A stretch of 64,000 nucleotides of DNA. Origin: Dechloromonas sp. Dech2017. Lineage in GTDB: Bacteria > Pseudomonadota > Gammaproteobacteria > Burkholderiales > Rhodocyclaceae. Location of the stretch: assembly GCA_009469585.1 (NCBI GenBank), contig SSXW01000003.1:62001-126000 (forward strand). Reading direction: 5' to 3'. Below the pieces are notes generated by a model. That model ran no database searches, was not told the origin of the DNA, and saw only the letters and a list, made by a program, of their open reading frames with translations. Positions 18,752-26,811 of the stretch are shown here, piece after piece; positions within the stretch are counted from its first letter, which is position 1; each line of letters starts with the position of its first letter. Both the position numbers and the translations under genes were made by a program.

Positions 18752-19390
18752 TTGGCCCTGCGTCTCACCGAAATCTTCTATTCGCTGCAGGGCGAAGCCT
18801 CGCGCGTCGGCCTGCCGACTGTCTTCATCCGCCTCACCGGCTGCCCCCTGCGCTGTACCTGGTGCGATACGACCTACAGCTTCACCGGCGGCCAGGCCAG
18901 CAGCATCGACGCGGTGCTGGCCGAAGTCGGCCGCCATCCGGCCCGCCAGGTCTGCGTCACCGGCGGCGAACCGCTCGCCCAGAAGGAATGCCTGCCGCTG
19001 CTGACGGCGCTGTGCGACGCCGGCTACGACGTCTCCCTGGAAACCTCGGGGGCGCTCGACATCGCCGCCGTCGACCCGCGGGTTTCCCGGATCATGGACC
19101 TCAAGGCGCCCGACTCCGGCGAAAGCGCCCGCAACCGCTGGGAAAACCTGGCGTCGCTGACGCCGCAGGACGAGATCAAGATCGTCATCGCCTCCCGCCA
19201 GGACTACGAATGGGCCGTCGGCATGCTGCGCCAGCACGGCCTGGCCGCCCGGTGCCCGGTCCTCTTCTCGCCGGCCCAGGGGCTGATCGAGCCGCAATCG
19301 CTGGCCGAGTGGATACTGGCCGACGGGCTGGAGGTCCGCTTCCAGCTGCAACTGCACAAACTGCTTTGGGGTAACATGCAGGGAAAATAA
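18752..19390 (+). CDS. queE: 7-carboxy-7-deazaguanine synthase QueE
   Basis: 212 residues from a TTG start that directly abuts the cpoB stop. It is a radical-SAM enzyme of queuosine and deazapurine synthesis; the iron-sulfur ligands are in LTGCPLRCTWCDTTY (Cys31, Cys35, Cys38), followed by VTGGEPLAQ. QueE after cpoB is a common proteobacterial arrangement. The matching queC lies 3 kb downstream, separated by two c-di-GMP genes. Confidence 0.94.
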   Translation: MALRLTEIFYSLQGEASRVGLPTVFIRLTGCPLRCTWCDTTYSFTGGQASSIDAVLAEVGRHPARQVCVTGGEPLAQKECLPLLTALCDAGYDVSLETSGALDIAAVDPRVSRIMDLKAPDSGESARNRWENLASLTPQDEIKIVIASRQDYEWAVGMLRQHGLAARCPVLFSPAQGLIEPQSLAEWILADGLEVRFQLQLHKLLWGNMQGK

Positions 19391-19404
19391 GGACGGAGAC
19401 TGCC

Positions 19405-19773
19405 ATGGCTGACGATCGTCGCGTATTTTCCCGCATTCCCTTCCAGATCGATGCCCACCTCTTCCTGCCCGACGGCGACCATGCCGTCGAGGTGCTCGAC
19501 CTGTCGCTGAAAGGCGCGCTGATCCACCCGAAAGTGCCGATGTTCGTCACCGTCGGCACCAACGGCACGCTGAAGATCCGCCTCGATGGACAAACCGCCA
19601 GCATCCGCATGGAGGCCACCGTCGTGCACCACCTGGCCGACTACTACGGCCTGGTCTGCCGCGAGATCGACCTCGACAGCCTGACCCACCTGCGCCACCT
19701 GATCAAGCTCAACCTCGGCGACGAAGCCCTGGCCGACCGCGAATTCGCCTTGCTCGAGCGCTACCAGCCCTAG
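19405..19773 (+). CDS. PilZ-domain c-di-GMP receptor
   Basis: 122 residues in a single PilZ domain. Both ligand motifs are present: RVFSR (residues 6-10, the RxxxR arginines) and DLSLKG (32-37, the D/NxSxxG motif). It should therefore bind c-di-GMP. It is a small stand-alone adaptor with no other domain. It lies just upstream of a GGDEF-EAL protein that could make or break the ligand. A GGACGGAGA site precedes the ATG. Confidence 0.9.
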   Translation: MADDRRVFSRIPFQIDAHLFLPDGDHAVEVLDLSLKGALIHPKVPMFVTVGTNGTLKIRLDGQTASIRMEATVVHHLADYYGLVCREIDLDSLTHLRHLIKLNLGDEALADREFALLERYQP

Positions 19774-19927
19774 CCAACCTGCCACCTGGCGAAACGCGGT
19801 GTCAATCCGTGGAAACCACAAGTTTCCTTGCGGAAATCGGCATCTTGCCGCCATAATCTCCTTGTCAAACGCGCGTTCGACAACAAGTATTCCAACACGA
19901 ACGCCGCAGCTTCCAGGGAGAGGCGCC

Positions 19928-20002
19928 ATGAAACCGAAATATGGCAACGTTCTTGCGACCGGCTGGGTCGGGACCGCTGGCGGCTGGCGGGCCGGTCGAT
20001 GA
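19928..20002 (+). CDS. 24-residue upstream ORF coupled to the GGDEF-EAL gene
   Basis: A short frame beginning ATG with a good GGGAGAGG site seven bases before it. It encodes MKPKYGNVLATG then a tryptophan- and glycine-rich end (WRAGR). Its TGA overlaps the ATG of the large c-di-GMP gene as ATGA (19999-20002), while that gene has no convincing ribosome site of its own. I infer a leader peptide that loads ribosomes by translational coupling. No homologue is recognised, and the peptide itself may have no function. Confidence 0.45.
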   Translation: MKPKYGNVLATGWVGTAGGWRAGR

Positions 20003-22206
20003 CTGCCGCCCCGGAACTAGCCCCGGGCGGCTGCCTGACCGCTTGTCGCGGCGAAAGCGCCTTCGGCCTGCCCGAACTGTGCGCCACCCAGAACGCCATT
20101 TTCGAGCATGCCGGCCGGGCCATCGTGCTCACCGACCCGGCTGGAACCATCCTCTATTTCAACCGCGCCGCCCAGCAGATGCTCGGCTATTCGTGGGAAG
20201 AGGTAACCCGCCAGGCGTCGCCGTTGCTCTTCCATTGCCCCGAGGAAATCGCCCGCGAGGCGGCCGCCCTGTCGGCCAAGTTGCAGCGCCCGGTGGCGCC
20301 CGGCTTCGAGGTCTTCGTCGCCGACCTCGATGCCGACTCGCGCCAGGACCGGGACTGGATCTACGTGCACAAGAATGGCCGGCGTTTCCCGGTCAATCTG
20401 GCGATCTCGGTATTGCGCGACGCGACCGGCCAGGTTTTCGGCTACCTCGGCATCGCCTCCGACATTTCCGAGCGCTGCCGCATGGAGCAGGACCTGCGCA
20501 TCGCCGCCATCGCCTTCGAATCGCAGGCGGCGATCATGGTCACCGACGCCGAGCAGAGCATCCTGCGCGTCAACCAGGCCTTCTCGGCGTTGACCGGCTA
20601 CAGCGCCGAGGAGGCCATCGGCCAGACGCCGCGCCTGCTCAAGTCGGGCCGGCAGGGACCGGAGTTCTACCTGGCGATGTGGAACGCGCTCAGCCAAAAC
20701 GGCCACTGGGAAGGTGAAATCTGGAATCGCCGCAAGAACGGCGAAATCTTTCCCGAGTGGCTGACGATCAGCGCCGTGCCCGATGCCCAGGGCCAAGTCG
20801 CCAACTACGTCAGCACCTTTTCCGACATCAGCGACCTCAAGGTGGCCGAGTCGGAAATCCACCACCTGGCCTTCTACGACCCGCTGACCACGCTGCCCAA
20901 TCGCCGCCTGCTGCTCAACCGCCTCGACAAGGCGGGCGCAGCCGGCAAGCGCAACGGCCAGTACAGCGCCTTGCTGATCATCGACATCGATCACTTCAAG
21001 ACCCTCAACGACACCCTCGGCCACGATGTCGGCGACCGCCTGCTGATCGAGGTGGCCAGCCGCCTGCGCCGCTCGGTGCGGGAGGGCGACACCGCTGCCC
21101 GCCTCGGTGGCGACGAGTTCGTCGTCATGCTCGAAGCGCTCGGCAGCGATGTCGACTGGGCGGCCATCCAGGCCGAGACGGTGGCTGAGAAGATCCGCGC
21201 CACGCTGTGCGAGCCCTATTGCCTGCAGGGCGACGCCGAGCATTTCCGCTCGGCGAGCATCGGCATCAGCCTCTTCTGCGGCCAGGAAAAGTCAGCCGAC
21301 GTGCTGCTCAAGCAGGCCGACATCGCGCTCTACAAGGCCAAGGACGCCGGGCGCAACGCCATCCGCTTCTTCGACACGGCGATGCAGACGGCGCTCGACG
21401 AACGGGCCGGCCTCGAAGCCGACCTGCGCCGCGCCCTGTCGCGCGGCGAATTCGTCCTCTACGTGCAGCCCCAGGTCGATGCCGAACGCCAGCTGACCGG
21501 GGTCGAGACCCTGCTCCGCTGGCAGCCGGCCGGCAAGCCGCTGGTACCGCCCGGCGACTTCATCCCGCTCGCCGAGGAAACCGGGCTGATCGTGCCGATC
21601 GGCCTGTGGGTGCTCGACCTGGCCTGCGCCAACCTGGCGCGCTGGGCCAGGGACGAGCGGACGCGGGGCTTGACCATGGCGGTCAATGTCAGCGCCCGCC
21701 AGTTCCGCCAGGCCGATTTCGTCCGCCAGGTCACCGACGCGCTGGCCCGCCACGGCGCCAATCCCTGCCGCCTCAAACTGGAGCTGACGGAAAGCCTGCT
21801 CCTCGACAACGTCGACGAAGTGGTGGCCAAGATGCAGGCCCTGCGCACGCTGGGCGTGCGCTTCTCGCTCGACGACTTCGGCACCGGCTACGCCTCGCTC
21901 GCCTATCTCAAGCGCTATCCCTTCGAGCAGCTGAAGATCGACCGCTCCTTCGTCCGCGACATCACCCGCGATGGCGACGCCGCGGCCATCGTGCGCGCCG
22001 TGCTGGCCATGGGCGACACCCTGCGCCTCGGCGTGGTTGCCGAAGGCGTCGAGGAAAACACCCAGTACGCCTACCTGGCCGAGCACGGCTGCCGCTTCTT
22101 CCAGGGCTACCTGTTCGGCCGGCCGATGTCCTTCGTGACCTTCGAGAGCCAGCTCGACCTGCTCCCCGCCGCGGCCGCCGACCTGCCCGACAACTGGGAA
22201 ATCTGA
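19999..22206 (+). CDS. PAS-PAS-GGDEF-EAL c-di-GMP enzyme
   Basis: 735 residues from the ATG at 19999; an earlier in-frame ATG at 19828 has no family similarity. Two PAS domains (about 25-160 and 165-285, the second with LTGYSAEEAIGQTPRLLKSG) precede a cyclase domain with intact RLGGDEF (about 368) and a phosphodiesterase domain with intact ETLLRW, NVSARQF, ELTESLL and DDFGTGYASL. Both activities are therefore possible. No transmembrane segment is present, so sensing is cytoplasmic, perhaps of redox or oxygen through PAS. It is coupled to a 24-residue upstream frame and lies beside a PilZ receptor. Confidence 0.92.
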   Translation: MTAAPELAPGGCLTACRGESAFGLPELCATQNAIFEHAGRAIVLTDPAGTILYFNRAAQQMLGYSWEEVTRQASPLLFHCPEEIAREAAALSAKLQRPVAPGFEVFVADLDADSRQDRDWIYVHKNGRRFPVNLAISVLRDATGQVFGYLGIASDISERCRMEQDLRIAAIAFESQAAIMVTDAEQSILRVNQAFSALTGYSAEEAIGQTPRLLKSGRQGPEFYLAMWNALSQNGHWEGEIWNRRKNGEIFPEWLTISAVPDAQGQVANYVSTFSDISDLKVAESEIHHLAFYDPLTTLPNRRLLLNRLDKAGAAGKRNGQYSALLIIDIDHFKTLNDTLGHDVGDRLLIEVASRLRRSVREGDTAARLGGDEFVVMLEALGSDVDWAAIQAETVAEKIRATLCEPYCLQGDAEHFRSASIGISLFCGQEKSADVLLKQADIALYKAKDAGRNAIRFFDTAMQTALDERAGLEADLRRALSRGEFVLYVQPQVDAERQLTGVETLLRWQPAGKPLVPPGDFIPLAEETGLIVPIGLWVLDLACANLARWARDERTRGLTMAVNVSARQFRQADFVRQVTDALARHGANPCRLKLELTESLLLDNVDEVVAKMQALRTLGVRFSLDDFGTGYASLAYLKRYPFEQLKIDRSFVRDITRDGDAAAIVRAVLAMGDTLRLGVVAEGVEENTQYAYLAEHGCRFFQGYLFGRPMSFVTFESQLDLLPAAAADLPDNWEI

Positions 22207-22216
22207 AGCGGCCCGG

Positions 22217-22256
22217 CGATTTTCGATTTTGGCGCTTTTTTGCCGTCGACCGCAGC
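22217..22256 (-). repeat. Dispersed 38-bp element, copy 9
   Basis: Antisense copy, core GCTGCGGTCGACGG and three A-tracts on the minus strand, ten bases after the GGDEF-EAL stop. Transcripts of that gene read the T-rich strand. Confidence 0.85.
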
Positions 22257-22369
22257 ACTACGCCTCCCACACCCCACCCGGCCTTGCCGGGGCCGGCGCC
22301 AGCGCCGCTGCCAGCAGCCTTTCCGGGCCCGCCTGAAAGGGGGCCGGAATTGCGGTATATTCGCGCCCC

Positions 22370-23047
22370 ATGATGAAGAAAGCCGTAGTTTTGCTCTCCG
22401 GTGGCCTCGATTCCGCCACCTGCCTGGCCATCGCCCGCAGCCAGGGTTTCGACGCCTATTGCCTGTCCTTCGATTACGGCCAGCGCCACAACGCCGAGCT
22501 GAAGGCCGCCGAGCGCATCGTCGCGGCGCTCGGCGCCAGGGAACACCGCGTACTCAACCTCGGCCTCGCCCAGTTCGGCGGCTCGGCGCTGACCGACACG
22601 GCGATCGCCGTGCCGACCGACGGCGTCCAGCCCGGCATTCCGGTCACCTATGTCCCGGCCCGCAACACCATCATGCTGTCACTGGCCCTGGCCTGGGCCG
22701 AGGTGCTGGGCAGCGACGACATCTTCGTCGGGGTCAATGCCGTCGATTACTCGGGCTACCCCGACTGCCGGCCGGAATACATCGCCGCCTTCGAGAAAAT
22801 GGCCAACCTGGCCACCAAATCCGGCGTCGAAGGCCACCAGCTGTCCATCCACGCGCCGCTGATCGCCCTCACCAAGGCCGACATCATCCGCACCGGTGCC
22901 GCCCTCGGCGTCGATTACAGCCTGACCGTCTCCTGCTACCAGGCCGACCCGAGCGGCCGGGCCTGCGGCGTCTGCGATTCCTGCCGCCTGCGCGCCGAAG
23001 GCTTCGCCGCCGCCGGCCTGGCCGACCCCACGCTCTACCGCCCCTGA
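22370..23047 (+). CDS. queC: 7-cyano-7-deazaguanine synthase QueC
   Basis: 225 residues. The ATP-pyrophosphatase P-loop is [12 protein letters not shown] (about 7-18), and the C-terminal zinc site is built from [17 protein letters not shown]. It converts the QueE product to preQ0 for queuosine in tRNA. The start could be either of two adjacent ATGs. It is followed after two bases by a YeeE-type transporter. Confidence 0.95.
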   Translation: MMKKAVVLLSGGLDSATCLAIARSQGFDAYCLSFDYGQRHNAELKAAERIVAALGAREHRVLNLGLAQFGGSALTDTAIAVPTDGVQPGIPVTYVPARNTIMLSLALAWAEVLGSDDIFVGVNAVDYSGYPDCRPEYIAAFEKMANLATKSGVEGHQLSIHAPLIALTKADIIRTGAALGVDYSLTVSCYQADPSGRACGVCDSCRLRAEGFAAAGLADPTLYRP

Positions 23048-23049
23048 CC

Positions 23050-24153
23050 ATGGAAGCTGCCACCTCCGCCCCCACCATCCTCTGGCTGGCCTTCGCCGTC
23101 GCCTTCATCTTCGGCGCCATCGGCCAGAAAACGCATTTCTGCACCATGGGCGCCGTTTCCGACATCGTCAACATGGGCGACTGGAGCCGCATGCGCATGT
23201 GGCTGCTGGCCATCGGCGTCGCCATCCTCGGCGCCGGCGCCCTGCATGCGGCCGGGCTGATCGACCTCGGCAAGTCGATCTACCGGACGCCGACCTTCAC
23301 CTGGCTGTCCTACCTGATCGGCGGCAGCTGTTTCGGCATCGGCATGGTCCTCGCGTCCGGCTGCGGCTCGAAGACGCTGATCCGCATCGGCAGCGGCAAT
23401 CTCAAGTCGCTGGTCGTCTTCGTCGTCCTCGGACTGGTCGCCTACATGACCATGCGCGGCGTTCTCGGCGTCTTCCGCGTCAACGTGCTGGAAAAGGCGG
23501 CCATCACTTTCCCCGGCGGGCAGGACATCCCGGCCCTGCTGACCGCCGCCGGCCTCGAGGCGAAAACTGCTTTCCTGCTCGCCGTGCTCGGCATCGGCGG
23601 CGGTCTGACCGCCTTCTGCCTGGCCAAGCGCGACTTCTGGACGCTCGACAACCTGCTCGGCGGCCTCGGCACCGGGCTGGCCGTGGTCGCCGCCTGGTAC
23701 GTCAGCGGCCACCTCGGCTACCTCCCGGAACACCCGGACACTTTGGAAGAAGCCTTCCTGGCCACCAACAGCGGCCGCATGGAATCGCTGACCTTCGTCG
23801 CCCCCCAGGCCTATACGCTGGAATTGCTGATGCTGTGGTCGGACACCAGCCGCACGGTGACCTTCGCCATCGCCACCGTCGGCGGCGTCATCGCCGGCGC
23901 CTTCGCCTGGTCGATGCTGTCCGGCAATTTCCGCTGGGAAGGCTTCGCCAGCATCGAAGACACCGCCAGCCACCTGCTCGGCGCGGCGCTGATGGGCTTC
24001 GGCGGCGTCGTCGCCATGGGGTGCACGGTCGGCCAGGGGATCAGCGGTTTCTCGACGCTGGCCCTCGGCTCCATCGTCACCTTCCTGGCCATCGTCGGGG
24101 CCGCCGCGGCCACCCTCAAGTTCCAGTACTGGCGGCTGATGCGCCAAGCCTGA
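23050..24153 (+). CDS. YeeE/YedE-family membrane transporter
   Basis: 367 residues with about ten transmembrane helices. It has two family signature cysteines: GQKTHFCTMGAVSDI (cysteine about residue 32) and MVLASGCGSKTLIR (about 105), plus AMGCTVGQGISGFSTLA near the end. YeeE proteins import thiosulfate through a cysteine relay, and related YedE proteins are linked to selenium. Thiosulfate or another sulfur species is the best guess. It starts two bases after queC. Confidence 0.85.
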   Translation: MEAATSAPTILWLAFAVAFIFGAIGQKTHFCTMGAVSDIVNMGDWSRMRMWLLAIGVAILGAGALHAAGLIDLGKSIYRTPTFTWLSYLIGGSCFGIGMVLASGCGSKTLIRIGSGNLKSLVVFVVLGLVAYMTMRGVLGVFRVNVLEKAAITFPGGQDIPALLTAAGLEAKTAFLLAVLGIGGGLTAFCLAKRDFWTLDNLLGGLGTGLAVVAAWYVSGHLGYLPEHPDTLEEAFLATNSGRMESLTFVAPQAYTLELLMLWSDTSRTVTFAIATVGGVIAGAFAWSMLSGNFRWEGFASIEDTASHLLGAALMGFGGVVAMGCTVGQGISGFSTLALGSIVTFLAIVGAAAATLKFQYWRLMRQA

Positions 24154-24156
24154 ATC

Positions 24157-24195
24157 CGGCGGTCGACGGAAAATATCGGCCAAATCCGAAAAATC
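24157..24195 (+). repeat. Dispersed 38-bp element, copy 10
   Basis: Core CGGCGGTCGACGG with three A-tracts (GAAAAT, CCAAAT, GAAAAAT), four bases after the YeeE stop. Here the gene's transcript reads the A-rich strand, unlike most intergenic copies. Confidence 0.8.
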
Positions 24196-24270
24196 CCGCC
24201 CCGTCATGACAGCGGTATCACTTGTCGGGGATAATTCTCCCATGCGGACTTTGCACCTTGGGGGGAAAAC

Positions 24271-25395
24271 ATGCAGTTCCGACATTTGGCCTGGGCCCTG
24301 TGCCTGGGCGCCAGCACCCTTTTCGCCGAACCCGGCGTCACCGACAAGACGCTGACCATCGGCCAGACCATCGCCCTCGAGCAAGGCCGCAACGCCTACG
24401 GCGTCGCCGCCCTGCAGGGAGTGAGGCTGTACATTGACAAGATCAATGGCGAGGGCGGGGTCAACGGCCGCAAGCTGGTTCTCCGCACGCTGGACGATGA
24501 GAACAAGGCCACCAATGCCGCCGCCAACGCCCGGCAACTGCTGGCCGACGGCGCCTTCATCCTGTTCGGTTCGATCGAAGGCGGCCCGTCGACCGCCGTG
24601 GCCGAAGTCGCCGCTGAAAACAAGGTTCCCTTCTTCGGGCCGATGGCCGGTTCGCCGACCTTGCGCCGGCCGCACCAAGCCTACGTCTTCCCGGTGCGCG
24701 CCGAACACCGCGAGGAATTCCGGGCGCTGATGACCTGGGGCAAGACGACCGGCATGACGACCGTCGGCTTCCTGCGCGCCGATACCGAGGTCGGCCGGAC
24801 GCACCTCGACAATGTTCGCCTGATTGCCGACGAACTGGGCCTGAAGGTCGTCCTCGACCTGCCCTTCAAGGGCGATGTCAGCGACGCCCAACTCGACCAG
24901 ATGGTCGGCGCCATCGGCCAGGCCAAACCCGATCTCATCTTCAACCACGGCTCGAGCGGGCTCTATCAGCGGCTGGTGGCCAAGGCCAAGGGCGTCGGCC
25001 TCGGCACGGCCTTCATGGGCGTCAATTCCGGCTCGACGCAAATCGCCGCCAAGCTCGGCCCGGCAGCGCACGGCATGGTCTTCGCGCAGGTCGTGCCCAA
25101 TCCGCGCGACCAGCGCCAACCGATCGTCCGGGAATTTCTGGCGACGGCCCGCAAGGCCCAGACCGCCGGCGATCTCAGCTACGGCGAACTGGAAGGCTAC
25201 CTGACGACCAAGGCCCTGGTCATGGCCCTCAAAGCGACGGGCGGCAACCCGACCAGGGAAGGCTTCATGCGTACCCTGGAAGCATCGCGTTTCGACCTGG
25301 GCGGCATCGCCGTCCGCTGGAAGGCAGGCGACCACGAAGGGGCGCGCTTTGTCGACCTGAGCATCGTCGGCAAGAACGGCAGGTTCGTCGACTGA
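24271..25395 (+). CDS. Periplasmic binding protein, branched-chain amino-acid type
   Basis: 374 residues with a signal peptide (about 1-19, LAWALCLGASTLFA). The mature part is a type-I periplasmic-binding fold (Peripla_BP_6): LTIGQTIALEQGRNAYG, GVRLYIDKINGEGGVNGRKL and GSIEGGPSTAVAEVA. Relatives capture branched-chain amino acids, amides or urea. No permease or ATPase is nearby, so it is an orphan and may feed a remote transporter or act as a sensor. A GGGGGGA site precedes the ATG. Confidence 0.85.
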   Translation: MQFRHLAWALCLGASTLFAEPGVTDKTLTIGQTIALEQGRNAYGVAALQGVRLYIDKINGEGGVNGRKLVLRTLDDENKATNAAANARQLLADGAFILFGSIEGGPSTAVAEVAAENKVPFFGPMAGSPTLRRPHQAYVFPVRAEHREEFRALMTWGKTTGMTTVGFLRADTEVGRTHLDNVRLIADELGLKVVLDLPFKGDVSDAQLDQMVGAIGQAKPDLIFNHGSSGLYQRLVAKAKGVGLGTAFMGVNSGSTQIAAKLGPAAHGMVFAQVVPNPRDQRQPIVREFLATARKAQTAGDLSYGELEGYLTTKALVMALKATGGNPTREGFMRTLEASRFDLGGIAVRWKAGDHEGARFVDLSIVGKNGRFVD

Positions 25396-25408
25396 GGCAG
25401 CTGGGCGC

Positions 25409-25627
25409 TCAGGCGCCCTCGTTTTCCTTGAGCTTCTCGATAACCAGCGGGAAGGCGCCGGAACCGACGAGGGCGACGGCCGACACGATGAAGGCCAGGC
25501 CGCCCATCGGGTCTTCGAGCATGGGGTGCAGGCTGGCCCCGAAGCCGGCCAGGCTGATCGCCCCGATGATGGCGCAGAGCAGCCCGAGCAGGCTGAGGAC
25601 GATGAAGGAGGCGGGATAGCGGCGCAT
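25409..25627 (-). CDS. Small two-helix membrane protein
   Basis: 72 residues from the ATG at 25627; a start 27 bases further upstream is also possible. Two hydrophobic helices (about 6-28 and 42-62) are joined by a short loop containing HPMLEDPMGGL, and the tail is charged (IEKLKENEGA). I do not recognise the family. It is convergent with the binding-protein gene and divergent from the next gene. Confidence 0.55.
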   Translation of the reverse strand: MRRYPASFIVLSLLGLLCAIIGAISLAGFGASLHPMLEDPMGGLAFIVSAVALVGSGAFPLVIEKLKENEGA

Positions 25628-25697
25628 GGGCGGAAGTGTAGACGAAGACGGCAATCGGGGCGATGATGCACCTAGTTTAACGTTTCAGGAGATACTT

Positions 25698-26708
25698 ATG
25701 GAACGCCGCCAATTCCTGCGCGCCGCCACCGCCTTCTCGGCTCTGACCGCCGTCGAATTCACCCCCTGGCAAACGGTGGGTGCGCTGGCCCGCGAGGTCG
25801 ACGACTTCATCCGCGGCCCGGCGGTCAAGGATCACCCGCTGCGCCAAATCTCGCCGCACGTCTGGATCATCTTCTCGCCCGACGGTTTCCCCACCCCGGA
25901 AAACCAGGGAATGATGTGCAACATCACCTTTGTAGACACGGCCAAGGGGCTGGTCGTCGTCGATTCGGGCGCCTCGGTGCAGATCGGCGAAATGGCCATC
26001 CGCCAGATCAAAAAGGCCTTCAACAAGCCGGTGGTAGCCATCGTCAACACTCACTACCACGGCGACCACTGGCTGGGTAACCACGCCTACGTCGCGGCCT
26101 ACGGCGACAGCCTGCCGCGCTACGCCCACCCGGGGACGATCGCCGCCGTGCAGGGCGTCCAGGGCAACCTGTGGCGCACGCTGATGGAACAATGGACCAA
26201 CCAGGCGACCATGGGCACCCAGGTGATGCCGCCCAACCGGCCGCTCGAACACGGCGCCGAGCTGAAATTCGGCGACGTCACGCTGCGCATGCACCATTTC
26301 GGCACCGTGCACACGCCATCCGACCTCTGCGTCGAGGTCGTCGAGGACAAGGTGATGCTGATCGGCGACGTCGCCATGGACCGGCGCATCGCCAACATGG
26401 ACGACGGCTCCTACCTCGGCACGCTGAAGGCCTACGACGCGCTGGAAAAGACCGGCAGCACGATATGGCTGCCCGGCCACGGCGAACCGGGGGCCAGCGT
26501 GCTGCAATGGAACCGCGAGCTGTTCGAGGGCATCTACCGGCCCTGCGAACAGGCGGTCAAGGAAGGCCGGCCGATCGAAAACGCCAAGGCGATGGTCCTC
26601 AAGGACCCGCGGGTGGCCAGCCGGGCCCGCGACACCAAGGGTTTCGACAGCAATATCGGCAAGTACGTCAGCCTCGCCTACCTCGAGGCCGAAGCCGCCA
26701 GCTTCTGA
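25698..26708 (+). CDS. Exported metallo-beta-lactamase-fold hydrolase
   Basis: 336 residues. The N-terminus ERRQFLRAATAFSAL looks like a Tat signal (twin arginine then a hydrophobic stretch). The zinc motif is NTHYHGDHWLGNH (about 116-128), with further ligands in MHHFGTVHTPSDL, LIGDVAMD and WLPGHGEPG. Similar proteins are found near sulfur-oxidation and quinoprotein dehydrogenase clusters (SoxH-like), but no such genes are close by, so the substrate is open. CAGGAGA precedes the ATG. Confidence 0.85.
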   Translation: MERRQFLRAATAFSALTAVEFTPWQTVGALAREVDDFIRGPAVKDHPLRQISPHVWIIFSPDGFPTPENQGMMCNITFVDTAKGLVVVDSGASVQIGEMAIRQIKKAFNKPVVAIVNTHYHGDHWLGNHAYVAAYGDSLPRYAHPGTIAAVQGVQGNLWRTLMEQWTNQATMGTQVMPPNRPLEHGAELKFGDVTLRMHHFGTVHTPSDLCVEVVEDKVMLIGDVAMDRRIANMDDGSYLGTLKAYDALEKTGSTIWLPGHGEPGASVLQWNRELFEGIYRPCEQAVKEGRPIENAKAMVLKDPRVASRARDTKGFDSNIGKYVSLAYLEAEAASF

Positions 26709-26811
26709 GCGGCGAACCATCCGGCGTTTTCGCGTTCAGAGGGGTGGACCGTCCGGCACGCCCCTTGCGTGATCCGGGATTCGGCCCCTCGTTTGCGACA
26801 AAACCGACGCC

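Noticed and set aside
23035-25671. An 878-codon open frame on the minus strand.
   Set aside because: It lies antisense to the YeeE-like and binding-protein genes, has low-complexity composition typical of GC-rich shadow frames, and resembles no protein.
26720-26755. GGCGTTTTCGCG then GTGGACCG before selO, looked at as an element copy.
   Set aside because: No GTCRAC core and no properly spaced second tract.
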